A stretch of DNA of 36,237 nucleotides from Mycobacterium persicum (GTDB taxonomy: Bacteria; Actinomycetota; Actinomycetes; Mycobacteriales; Mycobacteriaceae), in assembly GCF_002086675.1 (NCBI RefSeq), contig NZ_MVIF01000057.1, forward strand, positions 1 through 36,237, given 5' to 3'. The notes under the pieces were generated by a model, which ran no database searches, had not been told where the DNA came from, and was given only the letters and a program-made list of their open reading frames with translations. The translations under genes were made by a program, and so were the position numbers. This document shows positions 17,260 to 24,268 of this stretch, piece after piece; the first letter of the stretch is position 1; every line of letters begins with the position of its first letter.

Positions 17260-17997
17260 ATGTGGTACTACCTTTTCAAGTACGTTTTCATGGGCCCGCT
17301 GTTTATTTTGCTCGGCCGGCCGAAAATCGAAGGTGCGGAAAACATTCCGAGTTCCGGCCCGGCGATCCTCGCCAGTAACCACCTTGCCGTGGCTGACAGC
17401 TTCTACCTTCCGTTGGTAGTCCGCCGCCGGATCACGTTTCTGGCAAAGGCCGAATACTTCACCGGCGCCGGGCTCAAGGGCTGGATCAACCGCTGGTTCT
17501 ACAGCGTCTCCGGGCAGGTGCCCATCGACCGCACCAACGCCGACGCCGCGCAGGCCGCCCTGGAAACCGCCGAGGGCCTGCTGCGTCGGGGCAAGCTGCT
17601 GGGCATGTACCCCGAAGGCACCCGGTCGCCCGACGGTCGCCTCTACAAGGGCAAGACCGGCCTGGCGCGGCTGGCGCTGCACACCGGGGTTCCGGTGATT
17701 CCGGTGGCGATGATCGGCACCAACGTCGTCAACCCGCCGGGCAAAAAGATGTTGCGGTTCGGCCGGGTGACCGTTCGTTTCGGCAAGCCGATGGACTTCA
17801 CCCGGTTCGAGGGACTGGCCGGAAACCACTTCATCGAGCGGGCCGTCACCGACGAGGTGATGTACGAGCTGATGGGGCTTTCCGGTCAGGAGTACGTCGA
17901 TATCTACGCAGCCAGCGTCAAAGACGGCAGCAACGGGGCCGGGGCTCATCCCGGCCCGAAGGACGCCGCCCGGATCCCCGAGACCGCGGCCGGCTGA
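17260..17997 (+). CDS. plsM: Glycerolipid acyltransferase PlsM (PlsC family, Rv2182c-like)
   Basis: 245 residues from ATG 17260 with GGGAGGG at 17251-17257. LPLAT/PlsC motifs are all present: block I NHLAVAD (His41-x4-Asp46), block III PEGTRS (118-123), block IV VPVIPVAM. A hydrophobic segment near the N-terminus (about 5-19) attaches it to the membrane. The M. tuberculosis orthologue Rv2182c has been reported as PlsM, which places palmitate at sn-2 of glycerol-3-phosphate-derived lipids, the acyl order peculiar to mycobacterial phospholipids, PIMs and TAG; I assign it by synteny and motifs. Its TGA abuts the convergent mannosyltransferase stop in TGATCA. Confidence 0.9.
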   Translation: MWYYLFKYVFMGPLFILLGRPKIEGAENIPSSGPAILASNHLAVADSFYLPLVVRRRITFLAKAEYFTGAGLKGWINRWFYSVSGQVPIDRTNADAAQAALETAEGLLRRGKLLGMYPEGTRSPDGRLYKGKTGLARLALHTGVPVIPVAMIGTNVVNPPGKKMLRFGRVTVRFGKPMDFTRFEGLAGNHFIERAVTDEVMYELMGLSGQEYVDIYAASVKDGSNGAGAHPGPKDAARIPETAAG

Positions 17998-19284
17998 TCA
18001 GGCCGCGGCCGTCGACACCGGAGTCCGCGCGGGCTCGGGCGAGCGCTCCGTCGTCAGCCGGGTGGTCACGGTGAGACCGGCAACGACGATGACCGCCAGC
18101 GCCCACCACACATAGGACATCCCGGCGAGTTGACGCCACCACTCCGCGGTGGCTTCCCGGTGCTTGGGCAGCAGATCGATCGGCGTCCATCTCATCAGCG
18201 CCACCCCGGCGGCGGTGACCACGGCCAGCGCCGCATTTCGCCGTCGCCAGGCCAGCACCCCGGTCACCAGAACCGCCGGCAACATCCACACCCAGTGGTG
18301 CGACCACGAAACCGGGGATACCACCAACCCGAACAACGCCACGCAAATCACGGCCAGGGCCGGTTCGTCGGCCCGCAGCACTCGGCGCATCGCCCACACC
18401 GTCGCAACCAGCACCACCAGCGACAAGACCACCCACAGCAGAAAGCTTTCGTGCTCGCCGATCGGCAGCCGGGCCAGCGCACCCGCGATGTTCTGGTCGG
18501 TGTTCAACGAAGCCGAACCGATCCGGTCGGTGTGGTGCAAGGTATGGGTCCAGTACTCACGGGAATCACGCCACGCCAGGGCGAAACCGGCCAGCGTCGC
18601 AGCCGCGAAGGACGCCAGGGCTGTCAGCGCCGCCCGGCCGTCCCGGCGCAGCAGGAAGTAGAGCAGAAACACCGCCGGCGTCAGCTTCAGTGCTATCCCC
18701 AGGCCGAGCAGCAGGCCCCGCGGCCACGGCGTGCGGCGCGGGAAACAATCGAGGATCACCAAGGTCATGAGCACGGCGTTGATCTGACCGAAGGCGAAGT
18801 TGGAGCTCAGCGGCTCCAGCCAGATCGACGCCGGAGCCACGATGACCACCGCCAACCACAGCCGGCGCACCCAGGCCGGAGCGGGCAGCAGCGTCGAGGT
18901 AGGCCACACGTTCAGGCCGGTCAGCACGACCACCGTCGACACGATCAACACCACCAGCGTCAGCAGCGTGATCGCCACGCTGGCGGCCGGCATCTTCAAC
19001 CAGGCGAACGGGCTGAACACCACCGCGGCCAGCGGGGGATAGGTGAACGGGAGGTCCAGCCCGATGGGTGTGTGGAACTTCACGTCGCCGCTGTACAGCG
19101 GACGCCCATCCAACCAGGCCTGTCCGCCCATCTGATAGATGTCGATGTCGATGCGGTAGGGGATGTGTCCGAACAACCGCCAGCCCACGTAGCCCAGTGC
19201 CCCGCCGGCGACCAGCCCAAGCAGGCACCATAACGAGACCCGCCCGAGTCGACTGCCCAGCTCGGGCGACCGCCATGTACTCAT
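17998..19284 (-). CDS. Alpha-(1,2)-mannosyltransferase of LM/LAM (Rv2181-like, GT87)
   Basis: 428 residues, ATG start. Polytopic GT-C glycosyltransferase with about ten hydrophobic helices. An early periplasmic loop contains DIDIYQMGGQAWLDG, whose acidic residues are the expected catalytic ones of polyprenyl-phosphate-mannose-dependent enzymes; TYPPLAAV and WLEPLSSNFAFGQINAVLM follow, as in the GT87/PimE family. In M. tuberculosis Rv2181 adds alpha-1,2-mannose branches to the LM/LAM mannan and to the mannose caps. It belongs with pimB', plsM, mptA and idsA2 in this window, although each is in a separate unit. Confidence 0.92.
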   Translation of the reverse strand: MSTWRSPELGSRLGRVSLWCLLGLVAGGALGYVGWRLFGHIPYRIDIDIYQMGGQAWLDGRPLYSGDVKFHTPIGLDLPFTYPPLAAVVFSPFAWLKMPAASVAITLLTLVVLIVSTVVVLTGLNVWPTSTLLPAPAWVRRLWLAVVIVAPASIWLEPLSSNFAFGQINAVLMTLVILDCFPRRTPWPRGLLLGLGIALKLTPAVFLLYFLLRRDGRAALTALASFAAATLAGFALAWRDSREYWTHTLHHTDRIGSASLNTDQNIAGALARLPIGEHESFLLWVVLSLVVLVATVWAMRRVLRADEPALAVICVALFGLVVSPVSWSHHWVWMLPAVLVTGVLAWRRRNAALAVVTAAGVALMRWTPIDLLPKHREATAEWWRQLAGMSYVWWALAVIVVAGLTVTTRLTTERSPEPARTPVSTAAA

Positions 19285-19372
19285 GTCACAGACAGCCTAA
19301 TCGTTACCGAGGCGGTCGCTTGCCGCCACAGCGGGGCTCGGGCCGCTTAGGCCTCGCCTGCGCCGGCAGGCG

Positions 19373-19378
19373 TAGTTT
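19373..19378 (+). promoter_or_regulatory. Candidate leaderless -10 box for the Rv2180c-like gene
   Basis: TAGTTT fits TANNNT and ends 7 nt before GTG 19386, with no Shine-Dalgarno sequence between. This supports transcription starting at the GTG. No -35 element recognised. Confidence 0.4.
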
Positions 19379-19385
19379 TTGTGGG

Positions 19386-20252
19386 GTGCTCCAATGGCTG
19401 CAGCATGACATCATCGACCGCGGCCGACTGCCCCTGCTGTGCTGCCTGGTCGCCTTCATCCTGACCTTCTTTGTGACGCGCACCTGCGCCCGCATCATCC
19501 GTCGCCGCCCCAGCGATGCACCACCGCCCAGCTGGTGGCAGCCCCGCAATATCTACATCGGGTCCGTGCACGTTCACCACGTGGCCGTCGGTGTGCTGGT
19601 GGTGATGGTCTCCGGGTTGGCGCTGGTGACGCTCTCCGTCGACGGACGCGCACCCGAGTTCGCGGTGTCGGCGACATTTTTCGGAATCGGCGCGGCGCTG
19701 GTGCTCGACGAGTACGCGTTGATCCTGCATCTGTCCGACGTCTACTGGGAGGAAGACGGACGCACCTCGGTGGACGCGGTCTTCGCCGCCGTAGCCGTGG
19801 CGGGGCTGTTGACCCTGGGATTCCATCCGCTGATGTTCGTCCTGGCGATCTGGTCGGACACTAACTCCGTGATATGGCATGCCGCGCTGGTTGGCGGCGT
19901 GGTGCTGACGCTGCCGCTGGCCGTGGTGGTTCTGTTCAAGGGCAAGGTGTGGACGGGGCTGCTCGGCATGTTCCTGGTGGTGCTGCTGATCGTCGGCGCG
20001 ATCCGGTTGTCACGTCCGCATGCCCCGTGGGCACGGTGGCGATACAGCGCGCGGCCGGACAAGATGCGCCGTGCCCTGCAGCGTGAACGTACCCTGCGCC
20101 GCCCCGTGGTACGGGCCAAGCTGTGGCTGCAATGTGCGATCGCCGGAACCCCGCGACGGCCCGACGAGCACGCGGTGGACGCCCGGTTGGACCTCGACAT
20201 CCATCCGGCGCCGCCGCCGAAGACCGCCGAACGCCTGGTGACCGCGCGATAG
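19386..20252 (+). CDS. Conserved integral membrane protein (Rv2180c-like)
   Basis: 288 residues from GTG 19386 (VLQWLQHDIIDRGRLPLL). Six or so hydrophobic segments: residues ~14-35, 63-85, 95-115, 134-155, 162-183, 188-205. A basic C-terminal cytoplasmic tail of about 80 residues rich in Arg/Pro follows. A loop IYIGSVHVHHVAVGV has three His that could bind a metal or haem, but no family name follows from this. The frame is open far upstream only because it runs antisense through the Rv2181-like gene; the GTG is chosen from the conserved N-terminus and the -10-like box. Confidence 0.8.
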   Translation: MLQWLQHDIIDRGRLPLLCCLVAFILTFFVTRTCARIIRRRPSDAPPPSWWQPRNIYIGSVHVHHVAVGVLVVMVSGLALVTLSVDGRAPEFAVSATFFGIGAALVLDEYALILHLSDVYWEEDGRTSVDAVFAAVAVAGLLTLGFHPLMFVLAIWSDTNSVIWHAALVGGVVLTLPLAVVVLFKGKVWTGLLGMFLVVLLIVGAIRLSRPHAPWARWRYSARPDKMRRALQRERTLRRPVVRAKLWLQCAIAGTPRRPDEHAVDARLDLDIHPAPPPKTAERLVTAR

Positions 20253-20262
20253 GCTGCCCGGA

Positions 20263-20268
20263 TAAACT
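20263..20268 (+). promoter_or_regulatory. Candidate leaderless -10 box for the RNase AS gene
   Basis: GATAAACT contains TAAACT (TANNNT), ending 5 nt before GTG 20274. It sits in the 21-bp gap after the upstream gene, so it may be an internal promoter of a unit. No Shine-Dalgarno sequence is present. Confidence 0.4.
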
Positions 20269-20273
20269 GCGAT

Positions 20274-20861
20274 GTGCGGTACTTCTATGACACCGAATTC
20301 ATCGAAGACGGCCGCACCATCGATTTGATCTCCATCGGGATGGTCGCCGAGGATGGCCGCGAGTACTACGCCGTCTCAACGGAGTTCGACCCACAGCGTG
20401 CCGGTACCTGGGTTCGCTCCCATGTCCTGCCGAAGCTGCCGTCGCCGGGTTCGCAGCTGTGGCGCTCGCGCCGGCAGATCCGCCGCGACCTGGAGGCGTT
20501 CCTCGGTGTGGACGGCGGTGACCCGATCGAGCTGTGGGCCTGGGTGGGCGCCTACGACCACGTCGCCCTGTGTCAGTTGTGGGGTCCGATGCCGGGGCTG
20601 CCAACGGCGATACCTCGCTTCACACGGGAACTGCGGCAACTATGGGAGGACCGCGGATGCCCGCGACTGCCGGCGCGGTCGCGTGATGCTCACGACGCGC
20701 TGGTCGACGCGCGCGACCAGTTGCGACGATTCCGGATCATCACCTCGGCCGACAATGCCGGCCCGCATCCGGCACGCGGCGGAGGCCCGCCGGGCGGCTC
20801 CCGGGCACGGGCGGCCAGCGGGCCGGACCGGCGACCAGACCCGTCGGGACGACAGGATTGA
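20274..20861 (+). CDS. Exoribonuclease RNase AS (Rv2179c-like, DEDDh)
   Basis: 195 residues from GTG 20274. The fold-defining acidic residues are visible: YDTEF (Asp6, Glu8), GAYDHVAL (Asp95), and RDAHDALVDARDQL (His140, Asp145), the DEDDh set of two-metal 3'-5' exonucleases. The M. tuberculosis orthologue Rv2179c was characterised structurally as RNase AS, a dimeric exoribonuclease with adenylate preference and a link to virulence. The catalytic domain ends near residue 158. The remaining ~37 residues are a low-complexity Gly/Pro/Arg tail, longer than I remember for the H37Rv protein (168 residues), and probably disordered. Confidence 0.9.
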   Translation: MRYFYDTEFIEDGRTIDLISIGMVAEDGREYYAVSTEFDPQRAGTWVRSHVLPKLPSPGSQLWRSRRQIRRDLEAFLGVDGGDPIELWAWVGAYDHVALCQLWGPMPGLPTAIPRFTRELRQLWEDRGCPRLPARSRDAHDALVDARDQLRRFRIITSADNAGPHPARGGGPPGGSRARAASGPDRRPDPSGRQD

Positions 20862-20901
20862 CAGCGACGTTCGCGCTGATCAGCGCAAGCCTCAACCCGG
20901 T

Positions 20902-20907
20902 TACCAT
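20902..20907 (+). promoter_or_regulatory. Candidate leaderless -10 box for aroG
   Basis: TACCAT (TANNNT) ends 6 nt before ATG 20914, placing +1 on the A of the start codon; no Shine-Dalgarno sequence is present. Strong spacing match, no -35 identified. Confidence 0.5.
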
Positions 20908-20913
20908 GTACCG

Positions 20914-22302
20914 ATGAACTGGACCGTCGATATTCCGATCGACCAGCTGCCGCCGTTGCCGCCGCTGCCCGCCGACTTGCGCACCCGACTGGACTCCGCG
21001 CTGGCCAAGCCCGCCGCCCAGCAGCCCAGCTGGCCCGCGGACCAGGCGTTGGCGATGCGCACCGTGCTCGAAAGCGTTCCGCCGGTGACGGTGCCGTCCG
21101 AGATCGTCCGCCTGCAGGAACAGCTGGCACAGGTCGCCAAGGGTGAGGCATTCCTGTTGCAAGGCGGTGACTGCGCGGAGACGTTTGTCGACAACACCGA
21201 ACCCCACATCCGCGGCAACATCCGCGCGCTGCTGCAGATGGCCGTGGTGCTGACGTACGGCGCCAGCATGCCGGTGGTGAAGGTGGCCCGCATCGCCGGT
21301 CAGTACGCCAAACCGCGGTCGGCCGATATCGATGCTTTGGGCTTGAAGTCTTATCGCGGCGACATGATCAACGGCTTCGCCCCGGACGCGGCGGTGCGCG
21401 AGCACGACCCGTCGCGGTTGGTCCGGGCCTACGCCAACGCCAGTGCGGCGATGAACCTGGTGCGAGCGTTGACGTCGTCGGGCCTGGCGTCGCTGCACCT
21501 GGTCCACGACTGGAACCGGGAATTCGTCCGGACCTCGCCGGCCGGCGCTCGTTACGAGGCGCTGGCCACCGAGATCGATCGGGGCCTGCGGTTCATGAGC
21601 GCCTGCGGGGTTGCCGACCGCAATCTGCAGACCGCCGAGATCTATGCCAGCCATGAGGCATTGGTGCTCGACTACGAGCGGGCCATGCTGCGGCTGTCCG
21701 AAGGGGAGGATGGCGAACCGCAACTGTATGACTTGTCGGCGCACACCGTGTGGATCGGCGAGCGGACCAGGCAACTCGACGGCGCGCACATCGCGTTCGC
21801 CGAGGTGATCGCCAACCCGATCGGGGTCAAGATCGGCCCCACGATGACACCCGAGTTGGCAGTCGAGTATGTCGAGCGGCTCGACCCGCACAACAAGCCG
21901 GGCCGGCTGACGCTGGTCAGCAGGCTGGGCAACAACAAGGTCCGTGACCTGCTGCCGCGGATCATCGAGAAGGTGCAGGCCACCGGTCACCAGGTGATCT
22001 GGCAGTGTGACCCGATGCACGGCAACACCCATGAGTCCTCCACCGGGTACAAGACCCGTCACTTCGATCGCGTCGTCGACGAAGTGCAGGGCTTTTTCGA
22101 GGTGCATCGCGCTCTGGGCACCCACCCCGGCGGCATCCATGTCGAGATCACCGGTGAAGACGTCACCGAATGTCTCGGTGGCGCACAAGACATTTCGGAG
22201 AGCGATCTGGCCGGCCGGTACGAGACCGCGTGTGATCCGCGGCTCAACACCCAGCAATCGCTGGAACTGGCCTTCCTGGTGGCCGAGATGCTGCGCGACT
22301 AG
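20914..22302 (+). CDS. aroG: DAHP synthase (class II) AroG
   Basis: 462 residues, same length as the M. tuberculosis enzyme. Condenses phosphoenolpyruvate with erythrose-4-phosphate in the first committed shikimate step. Class II motifs: GDCAET with the metal-ligand Cys87, PVVKVARIAGQYAKPRS, KIGPTMTP, WQCDPMHGNT (metal His), HVEITGEDVTECLGG (metal Glu) and CDPRLN (metal Asp). The N-terminal ~80-residue extension (MNWTVDIPIDQLPPLPPLP) belongs to the form that supports oligomerisation, chorismate-mutase binding and feedback control by aromatic amino acids in mycobacteria. ATG 20914 is chosen from the conserved N-terminus and the TACCAT box just upstream. Confidence 0.97.
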   Translation: MNWTVDIPIDQLPPLPPLPADLRTRLDSALAKPAAQQPSWPADQALAMRTVLESVPPVTVPSEIVRLQEQLAQVAKGEAFLLQGGDCAETFVDNTEPHIRGNIRALLQMAVVLTYGASMPVVKVARIAGQYAKPRSADIDALGLKSYRGDMINGFAPDAAVREHDPSRLVRAYANASAAMNLVRALTSSGLASLHLVHDWNREFVRTSPAGARYEALATEIDRGLRFMSACGVADRNLQTAEIYASHEALVLDYERAMLRLSEGEDGEPQLYDLSAHTVWIGERTRQLDGAHIAFAEVIANPIGVKIGPTMTPELAVEYVERLDPHNKPGRLTLVSRLGNNKVRDLLPRIIEKVQATGHQVIWQCDPMHGNTHESSTGYKTRHFDRVVDEVQGFFEVHRALGTHPGGIHVEITGEDVTECLGGAQDISESDLAGRYETACDPRLNTQQSLELAFLVAEMLRD

Positions 22303-22306
22303 GTCG

Positions 22307-22366
22307 GCGAGCAGACGCAAAATTCGGTGAAGCACGGGGGTTTTCGAGTATTTTGCGTCTGCTCGC
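22307..22366. repeat. 17-bp perfect inverted repeat, likely bidirectional terminator or interspersed repeat
   Basis: Left arm GCGAGCAGACGCAAAAT (22307-22323) and right arm ATTTTGCGTCTGCTCGC (22350-22366) are perfect reverse complements, separated by 26 nt. It lies exactly between the convergent 3' ends of aroG and pknL, so it could end both transcripts. The ATTTT is on the inner side of the arm, not after it, unlike a standard intrinsic terminator. I recall similar GCGAGCAGACGCAAAA strings recurring in mycobacterial intergenic DNA, so it may be a member of a dispersed family. Confidence 0.7.
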
Positions 22367-22396
22367 AAGCGGGAGGCGGGGCCAACTCGCGGTCCG

Positions 22397-23779
22397 TTAC
22401 AGCAGTCCGCCCAGATTGCTGCCGATTGTCCAGGCCGCGGTCGCGACCAGCCCGGTGATCGCGAGCACCACCGCCACCCAGATCAGCACCATGCGGCGGG
22501 CATGCTGTCGCGCCCAGATGAATTCGTCCATCGAGATGCCGGCGAATTGCCCTGACAGAGGCTGGTATTCATATTCTTCCGGTTCGGTATCCGGGCGGGC
22601 CGCCGATACCGGCTCGGCCCAGCTACGCGGTTCTCGGGTCAGTTCGCGCGTGGGGTGGCGAACCGGTGGCCGCGGCTGCTGGTCGATCCGGCTGCGCTGC
22701 AGCACGGCCGACCGGTGCTGGGCCGAGAACTGCGGCGCGGGCACCCGAAAGTCCGGGAGTGCCAGTTCCTCGGCGATCGACTCGAGATCGGCGCCCATCT
22801 CGATGGCGTCGGTGTACCTCTCGGCAGGGTCACGGCACGTCGCGCAGGCCACGAATTCATCGAATTGCGTTGGCACACCATCGATTACAGAGCTAGGTGG
22901 CGGCACGTCGCGGTCCAACCGCTGATAGGCGATCGACAATGCCGAGTCGCCGCTGAACGGCGTGTGTCCGGTCAGCAACTCGTAGGTGAGAATTCCGGCC
23001 GAGTAGACATCGCCGCGGGGGCCGGCCTGGCCGTCGCGCACCTGCTCGGGAGACAAGTACGCCGCGGTTCCCAAAATGACGCTGGCCGAGGTGATTCCAG
23101 CGGCCGCGACGGCCCGGACCAGTCCGAAATCCGCGATCTTGACCTCGCCGTCATCGGAGATCAACACGTTTTCGGGCTTGACATCGCGGTGCACCAGGCC
23201 GGCCCGATGCGCGGCTGCCAGCCCGCCCAACACCGGGCGCAGCACGGCCGCCACGGCATGCGGGGGCATCGGTCCTCGTTCGGCCAGCAGTTCGCGCAGC
23301 GTCCCGCCTTCGACGAGTTCCATCACCAGAAACGGGTGCCGGGCATCCAGCCCCTGGTCATACACCGCAACCAGACCGGGGTGCTTCAACCGGGCGACCG
23401 TGCGGGCCTCGAGTTGGAAGCGGGTGAGAAACTGTTCGTCACCCGCATAGCGGGAGTCCATCACCTTCAGGGCGACGGGGCGGTCCAGCCGGACGTCGAG
23501 ACCGCGGTAGACCGTCGAGGTCCCGCCGCTGGCGATCTTGGCCTGGACCAGGTAGCGGCCGTCCAGCAGCGTGCTGTCCAACGGATCCGAAGTGCCGGCG
23601 TCGGCTCGGTGACGATGCGGGCCGGCACGGCCCGAGAAGGAGCCGGGCATTTCAGCGTCGGCTCGGTGACGATGCGGGCCGGCACGGCCCGAGAAGGAGC
23701 CGGGCATTTCAGCGTCGGCTCGGTGACGATGCGGGCCGGCACGGCCCGAGAAGGAGCCGGGCATTTCAGCTTCAGCCAC
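22397..23779 (-). CDS. pknL: Transmembrane Ser/Thr protein kinase PknL with 57-bp-repeat N-terminal insertion
   Basis: 460 residues from GTG 23779. After MAEA come three identical 19-residue units, then GTSDPLDSTLLDGRYLVQ and a complete Hanks-type kinase: glycine loop ASGGTSTVY, catalytic Lys105, HRDVKPEN (Asp199), ADFGLV, and activation loop ITSASVILGTAAYLSPEQ. A disordered juxtamembrane region follows, and a single TM helix close to the C-terminus (IWVAVVLAITGLVATAAW) leaves almost no outer domain, so no PASTA sensor. The H37Rv protein, as I recall it, is 399 residues and goes directly from MVEA to GTxDPL; the 57 extra residues here are the repeats. The frame is open another 78 codons upstream, but TACGAT ends 6 nt before the GTG, and the upstream part runs antisense to the divergent gene. 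Confidence 0.92.
   Translation of the reverse strand: MAEAEMPGSFSGRAGPHRHRADAEMPGSFSGRAGPHRHRADAEMPGSFSGRAGPHRHRADAGTSDPLDSTLLDGRYLVQAKIASGGTSTVYRGLDVRLDRPVALKVMDSRYAGDEQFLTRFQLEARTVARLKHPGLVAVYDQGLDARHPFLVMELVEGGTLRELLAERGPMPPHAVAAVLRPVLGGLAAAHRAGLVHRDVKPENVLISDDGEVKIADFGLVRAVAAAGITSASVILGTAAYLSPEQVRDGQAGPRGDVYSAGILTYELLTGHTPFSGDSALSIAYQRLDRDVPPPSSVIDGVPTQFDEFVACATCRDPAERYTDAIEMGADLESIAEELALPDFRVPAPQFSAQHRSAVLQRSRIDQQPRPPVRHPTRELTREPRSWAEPVSAARPDTEPEEYEYQPLSGQFAGISMDEFIWARQHARRMVLIWVAVVLAITGLVATAAWTIGSNLGGLL
23598..23768. repeat. Tandem repeat, 3 identical 57-bp units (VNTR-like), inside pknL
   Basis: Units 23598-23654, 23655-23711 and 23712-23768 are identical. Each encodes 19 residues on the minus strand (AEMPGSFSGRAGPHRHRAD), keeping the kinase in frame for any copy number. 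Perfect identity implies recent expansion or slippage-prone variation. Confidence 0.97.
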
Positions 23780-23785
23780 GGGGCC

Positions 23786-23791
23786 ATCGTA
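23786..23791 (-). promoter_or_regulatory. Candidate leaderless -10 box for pknL
   Basis: On the minus strand TACGAT ends 6 nt before GTG 23779, matching TANNNT with +1 at the start codon. It supports the GTG as the true start and mirrors the box of the divergent gene 43 bp away. Confidence 0.5.
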
Positions 23792-23833
23792 GGTGGCGGG
23801 GCGAATCGGATGAGACAATGTTGCACCAAGCTC

Positions 23834-23839
23834 TACACT
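23834..23839 (+). promoter_or_regulatory. Candidate leaderless -10 box for the Rv2175c-like gene
   Basis: TACACT ends 6 nt before GTG 23846, with no Shine-Dalgarno sequence in between, as in leaderless mycobacterial transcripts. It favours GTG 23846 over ATG 23810. Confidence 0.5.
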
Positions 23840-23845
23840 TGCGCC

Positions 23846-24250
23846 GTGGGCAGCATTCCGGCCGGCGATGACGTTCTGGATCCCAACGAGCCAACCTACG
23901 ACCTGCCCCGGGTCGCCGAACTTCTCGGTGTGCCGATCAGCAAGGTGCACCAGCAGTTGCGCGAAGGTCACCTGGTCGCGGTGCGGCGTGCCGGCGGCGT
24001 AGTGGTGCCGCAAGTGTTCTTCACCAATTCCGGTCAGGTGGTCAAGAGTCTGCCGGGCCTGTTAACGATCCTGCACGACGGCGGCTATCGCGATACCGAG
24101 ATCGTGCGCTGGCTGTTCACCCCCGATCCGTCGCTGACCATTACCCGCGACGGCTCACGCGATGTCGTGAGCAATGCTCGCCCGGTCGATGCGCTTCACG
24201 CCCACCAGGCGCGCGAAGTCGTGCGTCGCGCCCAGGCGATGGCCTATTGA
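23846..24250 (+). CDS. DNA-binding protein, PknL substrate (Rv2175c-like)
   Basis: 134 residues from GTG 23846 (VGSIPAGDDVLDPNEPTYDLPRVAELLGV). The segment YDLPRVAELLGVPISKVHQQLREGHLVAVRR is a MerR/excisionase-like winged helix-turn-helix; the rest (FFTNSGQVVKSLPGLLTILHDGGYRDTEIVRWLF) is a conserved helical domain. In M. tuberculosis Rv2175c binds DNA and loses binding when phosphorylated by PknL at an N-terminal Thr. Its divergent placement from pknL, with 66 bp between starts, fits. ATG 23810 would add 12 non-conserved residues and overlap the promoter region, so it is less likely. Confidence 0.88.
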   Translation: MGSIPAGDDVLDPNEPTYDLPRVAELLGVPISKVHQQLREGHLVAVRRAGGVVVPQVFFTNSGQVVKSLPGLLTILHDGGYRDTEIVRWLFTPDPSLTITRDGSRDVVSNARPVDALHAHQAREVVRRAQAMAY

Positions 24251-24268
24251 ACGGGCCCATTGAGGGGC

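Noticed and set aside
16336..17949. Long minus-strand open frame (over 500 codons) opposite the ATPase, Cys-protein and plsM genes
   Set aside because: It lies antisense to three well-supported genes, has no recognisable motif, and such frames are common in GC-rich DNA through third-position bias.
18130..19233. Plus-strand open frame opposite the Rv2181-like mannosyltransferase
   Set aside because: His/Gln/Arg-rich antisense of a TM protein, a typical shadow.
20858..20863. Perfect TTGACA upstream of aroG as a -35 box
   Set aside because: It is 38 nt from the TACCAT box, too far for a sigma-A promoter, and overlaps the end of the RNase AS gene.
20740..22368. Minus-strand open frame of about 540 codons opposite aroG
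   Set aside because: It is the codon-bias shadow of aroG; composition is Gln/His/Arg/Gly-rich with no family pattern.
23598..23768. Direct repeats considered as a CRISPR array
   Set aside because: The 57-bp units abut with no spacers, are coding in frame, and no cas genes are nearby.
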